Shown here in pieces: positions 22,851-27,531 of a stretch of 27,531 nt of DNA. The notes below the pieces were generated by a model. It had not been told where the DNA came from, ran no database searches, and saw nothing but the letters and a program-made list of their open reading frames with translations. The stretch covers positions 1 through 27,531 of the forward strand of contig CAYGDW010000038.1 of NCBI GenBank assembly GCA_964348755.1. Direction: 5' to 3'. Each line of letters starts with the position of its first letter. The stretch's first letter is position 1. The translations under genes were made by a program, and so were the position numbers. This DNA comes from UBA7960 sp964348755. GTDB taxonomy: Bacteria > Bacteroidota > Bacteroidia > Bacteroidales > UBA7960.

Positions 22851-23213
22851 ATGAAAATTCTTGTTTGCGAAGATGACTACATGGTCATTAAAGCCATTGA
22901 GCACAAACTGACCCGCGAAGGTTACCAGGTTGAAATAGCCATTGATGGCCGAATGGCTGAAGAAAAGCTAAGAACCCAAAATTACGACCTGATTATTACC
23001 GACCTTTTAATGCCATTTTCCGGGGGCCTTGAACTGATAAACCTTTTGAGGGTTGATTTGCAAAAGAGCACCCCGATGATTGTGCTTTCGAAGGTAGGCA
23101 ATGAAGAAACCATTATTGAGGCCTTTAAACTTGGGGCCGATGATTACCTTACAAAGCCATTCAGCCCTAACGAGTTATCAATCAGGGTAAAACGGTTTTT
23201 GATAAAGCGCTGA
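22851..23213 (+). CDS. Single-domain (CheY-like) response regulator
   Basis: A 120-residue receiver with no output domain. It has the acidic pair D8/D9, phospho-acceptor D51 in IITDLLMP, S in VLSKVG and the conserved K in YLTKPF, so it looks fully functional. It starts a cluster with an outer-membrane TPR protein, a HEAT protein and a glycosyltransferase. Single-domain regulators usually act by protein contact or as phosphate relays, so it may switch the machine on or off, or be the partner of the Hpt domain encoded just upstream. The next gene begins 74 bases later. Confidence 0.92.
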   Translation: MKILVCEDDYMVIKAIEHKLTREGYQVEIAIDGRMAEEKLRTQNYDLIITDLLMPFSGGLELINLLRVDLQKSTPMIVLSKVGNEETIIEAFKLGADDYLTKPFSPNELSIRVKRFLIKR

Positions 23214-23287
23214 TTGGGCACCTGGCATGAACAGCAAGCACGGTGCTGATTGGATTTTAAAAAAAGTGTTTTCAAGCAGAGGTCATT

Positions 23288-24571
23288 ATGAATAAATATA
23301 CAAACATTTTGCAACGACACCATTTTATTGTCAGAGTGCTGAGATTAATTACGTTTCTGGCGTTTTTTTCATTTCCGGCGGTGATACAGGGTCAGGCCCT
23401 GCCCGTTTTGCAGTTGAGTCTCGACGACCTTTTTTCGCAAGCCCAGGATCTGGCCTTTGAACAGGATGGAGCCTCGGCAAGGGAATTATGCCTGCAAATA
23501 CTTGAAATAGACCAAAACTACCACGATGCCAGCATATTAATGGCCCGAACGCTGGCCTGGGAAAAGCGCTACGATGAGGCCATTGAAATCCTTCAGGGAG
23601 TCATTCGCAAAGAACCTTCGCATAAAGAGGCGCTGCTTGCAATGACCGATGTGCAGTCGTGGGCCGGAAATTTCAGGGAAGCCGTTGATTACATTGACAA
23701 AGTAATAGTTACCGACCCAATAAATACCAGTCTGCTTTTTCGCAAAGCACAATTGCTCAATAAGTTGGGCGAATATCAACCCACGGTAATTTTGCTTAAT
23801 CAAATTCTTGATACTGACCCCACTCATAGCGAAGCAAAACAACTTTTATCGACCATAGAGGTTGGGAGGCTAAGAAATTTTGCCGGTGTGGGCTACCGGG
23901 GCGATTATTTTCAGATGGCCGATTCGTGGCACCTGTTTTATGCCGAGTATGGCCGAAGAACCCAAGGCTTTGGCACGGTAATTTCGAGAGTAAATGTTGC
24001 CCAAAGGTTTGGCAGGACCGGTCTGCAATTTGAGGCAGATGCCTATCCTACCCTTGGGCCCGGAACATACCTATACCTGAATGCTGGCTACTCACCACAC
24101 GAGCAACTTTTTCCAACCTATAGGGCAGGCATCGAGCTATTTCAAAAACTGCCCAAGGCCTGGGAAGCATCGGCCGGAACCCGCCTGCTGAGTTTTGCCC
24201 ATAATGACTTGCTCATACTTACCGGCTCAGTAAGCAAATATTACAAGCAATATTACTTTAGCTTCAGGCCATTTTTCACTTTGGCCAGCAACACCCCTTC
24301 ATCGCAGGCATTTTTTTTTACCATTAGAAGATACTTCTCCTCCCCCGACCACCACCTGTCAATTACAGCCGGAACTGGTTTCTCGGCCGACGACGATGCC
24401 CTGATTGGCGCAGAGGTTTATAACCTTGAAAGCAACAAAGTAATGCTTTGGTACCAGCAAAAAGCAGCACCGCAAATTATAATACAGGCCGGAGCAGGCT
24501 ACCAGCACTTTAAAAGTGGCGTATGGGGAAATAAATATTCGGTCGAAGCCGGTGTAGCATTTTTATTTTAG
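23288..24571 (+). CDS. YaiO/PgaA-like TPR plus beta-barrel outer-membrane protein
   Basis: A 427-residue exported protein. The signal peptide (about 1-36) has a basic start and hydrophobic core, ending near VIQGQA. A periplasmic set of about three to four TPR-like helical repeats (about 45-190) includes EKRYDEAIEILQGVIRKEP and WAGNFREAVDYID. A C-terminal barrel (about 195-427) of aromatic strands ends GVAFLF with the terminal Phe typical of outer-membrane proteins. This TPR-then-barrel plan is that of YaiO and, in a longer form, of PgaA, the exporter of poly-N-acetylglucosamine. With the GT2 enzyme two genes downstream, a polysaccharide exit channel is the natural inference. AGAGG at 23278-23282 supports the ATG. 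The HEAT gene starts 14 bases after the stop. Confidence 0.82.
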   Translation: MNKYTNILQRHHFIVRVLRLITFLAFFSFPAVIQGQALPVLQLSLDDLFSQAQDLAFEQDGASARELCLQILEIDQNYHDASILMARTLAWEKRYDEAIEILQGVIRKEPSHKEALLAMTDVQSWAGNFREAVDYIDKVIVTDPINTSLLFRKAQLLNKLGEYQPTVILLNQILDTDPTHSEAKQLLSTIEVGRLRNFAGVGYRGDYFQMADSWHLFYAEYGRRTQGFGTVISRVNVAQRFGRTGLQFEADAYPTLGPGTYLYLNAGYSPHEQLFPTYRAGIELFQKLPKAWEASAGTRLLSFAHNDLLILTGSVSKYYKQYYFSFRPFFTLASNTPSSQAFFFTIRRYFSSPDHHLSITAGTGFSADDDALIGAEVYNLESNKVMLWYQQKAAPQIIIQAGAGYQHFKSGVWGNKYSVEAGVAFLF

Positions 24572-24585
24572 CCAAAGCTGAACCC

Positions 24586-25941
24586 ATGAAAAAACGAACC
24601 TCAATGAACAAAAGAAGTTTGACCATACCTGGTTTCCTGATTACTTTGGCGCTTTTAGTAATAGGCATTAACCTGGGCAGTGCCTCAGCCACCCTAACCT
24701 CTGAACCCTCCACAGACCAGGTAAGCACACATCCTGCACCCGGACAAAACCTGGCAAATGTCAAAAACATACCAGCAACATTTGAGCGAGCATTTGATAA
24801 TATAACGGCTGGAAACCTCTGGGCTAAATTTGAAAGCCGCTATCAGGCTGCCAACTTAAAGGTAAAATTACTTGTGGCAATAATATTTTACCTGCTTATA
24901 AGCCTTGTAATGCTATTAATATTTATAGTTGTAAACCGCACCATTAAAACCAGACAAAGGGTTGAGGCCGAAAAAATTAAACAAACCTATCAGGAAGAGT
25001 TGACAAATTTTCTTTTTGACGAGGAAAGCCAAGTGTTTGAATTTACAGGTATTAAACATGCCTTTAACCGCGAAATCTTTATTAATGAGTTGCTTTCGCT
25101 TCACAACAACTTATTTGGCGAGTCAGCCAAAAGACTGGGCGACCTGTATTTTAACCTGGAGCTGTACAAAGACTCTTTAAAAAAAATCGATAGCAGGCAA
25201 TGGGCTGTTAAAGCAAAAGGCTTTAGGGAGCTTGCCCAAATGGATGTGAAGGATGCAGGGCGGAAAATTGAAAAATACGTGAACTCTCACAATAATATTT
25301 TGCGTATTGAATCGCAAATAGCTATGGTAAGACTTAATGAAGATAACCCATTGTTTTTTTTCGATGACCTAAAGCATGAACTTTCCGAATGGGAGCAGAT
25401 CAACATTTTGGATGCACTTCTTTACCACAAAATCAACATTGACTCATTTGAACGCTGGATGAACAACCCTAATGACAGTGTGGTAATATTTGCCATTAAA
25501 ATGGCTGGTTTCTTCAAACATATTCAATCGTGGCCAAGGGTACTCGAGCTGCTTGAGCACAGCAACCCCGATATTCGCCGCGAGGCAATTAAAACATTAG
25601 ATTTGTTTGAAATTGCTGAAAACGCAACGCCATTTATGAAGACCTACCTTAAAGAGTGCCGGCTGGGAGAAATGAACAATGATGCCTATTTCAATTTAAA
25701 TATGGATCGCAACCGTTTGGCAGCCATCGAGGCCCTGAGGTCGGTGGCCACGATAAATGAACTCCCATTTTTTGAGCAGGTTTTGCATACTGAAAAGGAT
25801 TTCACAATTTTGAAAAAAACTGTCGAAATTCTATCTGCCATCACGCCGGGCGGACCAGAAACGCTCAATCGGGTTTATGAAAAATCTGACCCGGTGGTGA
25901 GGCGAATTATTGAAAACCAGAAACAAATAGCAGCACTATGA
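24586..25941 (+). CDS. Membrane-anchored HEAT-repeat protein
   Basis: A 451-residue protein. A hydrophobic segment (about 13-33, either a signal peptide or first membrane anchor) is followed by a Ser/Thr/Pro-rich periplasmic stretch (about 35-90) and a strong membrane span (94-117, LLVAIIFYLLISLVMLLIF). A charged coiled-coil-like helix (about 119-145) then leads into a long all-helical region (about 145-451) with degenerate HEAT-like repeats, for example HSNPDIRREAIKTLDLF and DRNRLAAIEALRSV. Topology predicts the HEAT solenoid in the cytosol, beside the catalytic domain of the glycosyltransferase. Its stop overlaps the next start by 4 bases (ATGA), so the two proteins are translationally coupled and probably work in one complex. 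An alternative start is ATG 24604. No enzymatic motif is seen. Confidence 0.78.
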   Translation: MKKRTSMNKRSLTIPGFLITLALLVIGINLGSASATLTSEPSTDQVSTHPAPGQNLANVKNIPATFERAFDNITAGNLWAKFESRYQAANLKVKLLVAIIFYLLISLVMLLIFIVVNRTIKTRQRVEAEKIKQTYQEELTNFLFDEESQVFEFTGIKHAFNREIFINELLSLHNNLFGESAKRLGDLYFNLELYKDSLKKIDSRQWAVKAKGFRELAQMDVKDAGRKIEKYVNSHNNILRIESQIAMVRLNEDNPLFFFDDLKHELSEWEQINILDALLYHKINIDSFERWMNNPNDSVVIFAIKMAGFFKHIQSWPRVLELLEHSNPDIRREAIKTLDLFEIAENATPFMKTYLKECRLGEMNNDAYFNLNMDRNRLAAIEALRSVATINELPFFEQVLHTEKDFTILKKTVEILSAITPGGPETLNRVYEKSDPVVRRIIENQKQIAAL

Positions 25942-27413
25942 TAGAATTTTTCAAGGCACTGCAATTCATAGTTGAAAATGGAATCATTCTTCTTACTATT
26001 TTCATTTTCGGGTCGTATGCAGCCCTGGCATTGTTTTCGGCTGCTGCCATGCTAAGGTATATGCGAAAAAACAGTTTTGTTGACTACAAAGTTCTTCTTT
26101 CGTCCCCCCTTGCTCCATCAATTTCGATAATTGCTCCGGCTTTTAATGAGGGCAAAACTATTGTTGACAACATCAGAAGCCTCCTTTCTTTGCATTACAA
26201 CGATTATGAGGTAATAATTATTAACGATGGCAGTACTGATGGTTCTCTGAAAAAAGTTATCGAAGCCTACGACCTTGAGCCCGTTCAAATACTTTATGAA
26301 GAAAAGCTCAAAACCAAGCCCGTCAAGGCAATTTACAAATCTCGCAACAAGGCTTTTTCGAAGTTAATGGTTGTTGATAAAGAGAACGGTGGCAAGGCCG
26401 ATGCCCTGAATGTAGGCATAAACCTTTCGCAGAAAGAGTATATCTCGGTCATTGATGTAGATTCAATACTTGTTGAAGATGCGCTGTTAAAAATGACCAA
26501 ACCGTTTCTTGAGGAAAAAGAACACAAGATTATTGCCTCAGGCGGAGTAATACGCATTGCCAATTCGTGCAAAATTGAAAATGGACGCATAACCGACATT
26601 CGCCTTCCAAAGCGTTTTTTGCCCCGTATTCAGGTGCTTGAATATACCAGAGCCTTTTTGATGGGCCGAATGGCCTGGAGCAAACTCAACGGTTTGTTAC
26701 TGATTTCGGGGGCATTTGGCATGTTTAACCGCGATGTGGTTATCAATTGCGGAGGCTACAACACCGACCTGGTGGGCGAAGATATGGAGCTGATTGTGCG
26801 TATGCGCCGATATATGGCCGAACGCAAGGAGAAATACCGCGTTATTTATATACCCGATCCGCTCTGCTGGACCGAGGTGCCATCTACTTTAAAGGTATTG
26901 ATCAGGCAACGCGACCGCTGGACCCGAGGAACCATGGAAAGCCTTTTCAAGCATTTCAAATTGTTCTTAAATCCGAAATATAAAAGCCTGGGCATGTTAG
27001 GCCACCCTTACTGGTTTTTCCTCGAGTGGCTGGCCCCTATTATAGAGTTTATCGGAATAGTTTATTTTGTAATTATTGCCATTCTTGGTTATCCAAACTG
27101 GCCATTCTTCTTTTTGTTGCTGGCAACCGTTTATCTGTTTGCGGTAACCCTGAGTTTTTGGGCTGTGCTATTCGAAGAGCTGTCGTTTCACCGATATAAA
27201 AGGAGGCGCGAGGTGGTTAAAATGCTATTTACCTCATTGCTCGAGCCAATACTATTCCACCCAGTAGTGCTTTATTCGTCCTTAAGAGGCAATTTTAAGT
27301 TCTTTACAGGCGAAAAAACATGGGGCAAAATGGACCGCCAGGGTTTTAAAGATGATGAAAACAACAATAACGGAGTTGTTGAAGTCAATGGCAAAAAAAC
27401 ACAAAATGCCTGA
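25938..27413 (+). CDS. Processive family 2 glycosyltransferase (PgaC/BcsA-like)
   Basis: A 491-residue inner-membrane enzyme. An N-terminal span (about 15-38) precedes a GT-A catalytic domain (about 58-335) with the full processive GT2 set: D97 in INDGSTDGS, DVD at 173-175, E281/D282 in VGEDMEL and QRDRW (324-328). Two or three C-terminal spans (about 358-384, 388-412 and perhaps 428-448) follow, then a charged, Asn-rich tail. Enzymes of this type polymerise a beta-linked sugar from UDP-sugars and push it through the membrane; the closest well-known plan is PgaC/HasA-like. The sugar cannot be read from sequence. No PilZ domain is seen, so c-di-GMP control like that of BcsA is not indicated. 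It is the last gene in view; a deacetylase or other partner could lie beyond the window edge. Confidence 0.9.
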   Translation: MIEFFKALQFIVENGIILLTIFIFGSYAALALFSAAAMLRYMRKNSFVDYKVLLSSPLAPSISIIAPAFNEGKTIVDNIRSLLSLHYNDYEVIIINDGSTDGSLKKVIEAYDLEPVQILYEEKLKTKPVKAIYKSRNKAFSKLMVVDKENGGKADALNVGINLSQKEYISVIDVDSILVEDALLKMTKPFLEEKEHKIIASGGVIRIANSCKIENGRITDIRLPKRFLPRIQVLEYTRAFLMGRMAWSKLNGLLLISGAFGMFNRDVVINCGGYNTDLVGEDMELIVRMRRYMAERKEKYRVIYIPDPLCWTEVPSTLKVLIRQRDRWTRGTMESLFKHFKLFLNPKYKSLGMLGHPYWFFLEWLAPIIEFIGIVYFVIIAILGYPNWPFFFLLLATVYLFAVTLSFWAVLFEELSFHRYKRRREVVKMLFTSLLEPILFHPVVLYSSLRGNFKFFTGEKTWGKMDRQGFKDDENNNNGVVEVNGKKTQNA

Positions 27414-27460
27414 GGATGACTGATTGATTTTAATTCACCATTGTCCGATGAAAATTACGT

Positions 27461-27489
27461 GATTTCTCGCTCCGCTCGAAATGACAGGG
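27461..27489. repeat. Likely dispersed intergenic repeat
   Basis: On the minus strand it reads CTGTCATTTCGAGCGG then AGCGAGAAATC, with GAGCG twice in tandem and ATTTC/GAAAT arms. Words of this type recur in intergenic regions of many Bacteroidota genomes, as far as I recall. It lies about 50 bases after the glycosyltransferase stop. Confidence 0.45.
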
Positions 27490-27531
27490 TTTTCAATGAT
27501 TTTGGCAATTTGGGGGGTAGGTGGCGGCGAA

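Noticed and set aside
23220..23245. Sigma-54 promoter before the outer-membrane protein gene
   Set aside because: TGGCA is present but the GG to GC spacing is 12 instead of 10 bases.
1..27531. CRISPR array, prophage, insertion sequence, tRNA or rRNA
   Set aside because: No regular spaced repeats, transposase, integrase, phage structural gene or recognisable RNA gene was seen on either strand.

Overview
The window looks like ordinary chromosomal DNA of a member of the Bacteroidota, probably a Bacteroidales/Marinilabiliales-type anaerobe or facultative organism. The evidence is: several upstream regions carrying the Bacteroidota -7 element TAnnTTTG, two of them with a TTTG 19-20 bases upstream; many genes without a clear Shine-Dalgarno site; a stand-alone Oar-like TonB-dependent receptor with an N-terminal carboxypeptidase-regulatory-like domain; a Bacteroidota-type topoisomerase IV subunit A with a long charged tail; and a Wzi-like outer-membrane protein. 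I see no phage, insertion sequence, CRISPR array, tRNA or rRNA. The genus is not determinable by eye.

Layout. Positions 1-9846 are mostly housekeeping and metabolism: the tail of an unknown gene, ornithine aminotransferase (rocD), then on the minus strand a Wzi-like outer-membrane protein followed by hemW. Next come a laccase-domain gene (pgeF) broken by a one-base frameshift, an OPT-family oligopeptide transporter, peptidase T (pepT), and on the minus strand a long uninterrupted pentapeptide-repeat protein. Positions 10013-11702 hold an overlapping pair: an Elp3-like radical SAM protein without the acetyltransferase domain, and a DUF6873-like (GME/pentein-fold) protein. Convergent to it is parC (11724-14567, minus).

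Positions 14743-20589 form a regulatory block on the minus strand: a TonB-dependent receptor of 1097 residues, and a PhoR-like kinase with a PhoB-like regulator as a two-gene operon. Upstream of both the receptor and the phoBR-like operon lies an array of four 11-bp direct repeats beginning TTA/TTAA. Each array sits upstream of an identical -7 element, TAATTTTG. I infer that the PhoB-like regulator controls itself and the receptor.

Positions 20590-27413 (plus strand) are the most unusual part. A PAS / kinase-like / receiver / Hpt protein has lost the phospho-acceptor histidine and the N, G1 and G2 boxes, so it looks like a hybrid pseudokinase with a phosphorelay tail. It ends in its own terminator. 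After a 335-base gap with several inverted repeats comes a tight cluster: a single-domain response regulator, a TPR plus beta-barrel outer-membrane protein of YaiO/PgaA type, a membrane-anchored HEAT-repeat protein, and a processive GT2 glycosyltransferase (last two genes overlapping by 4 bases). This reads as an envelope-spanning exopolysaccharide synthesis and export machine under phosphorelay control, and is the best candidate here for an undescribed system. The cluster may continue beyond the window.
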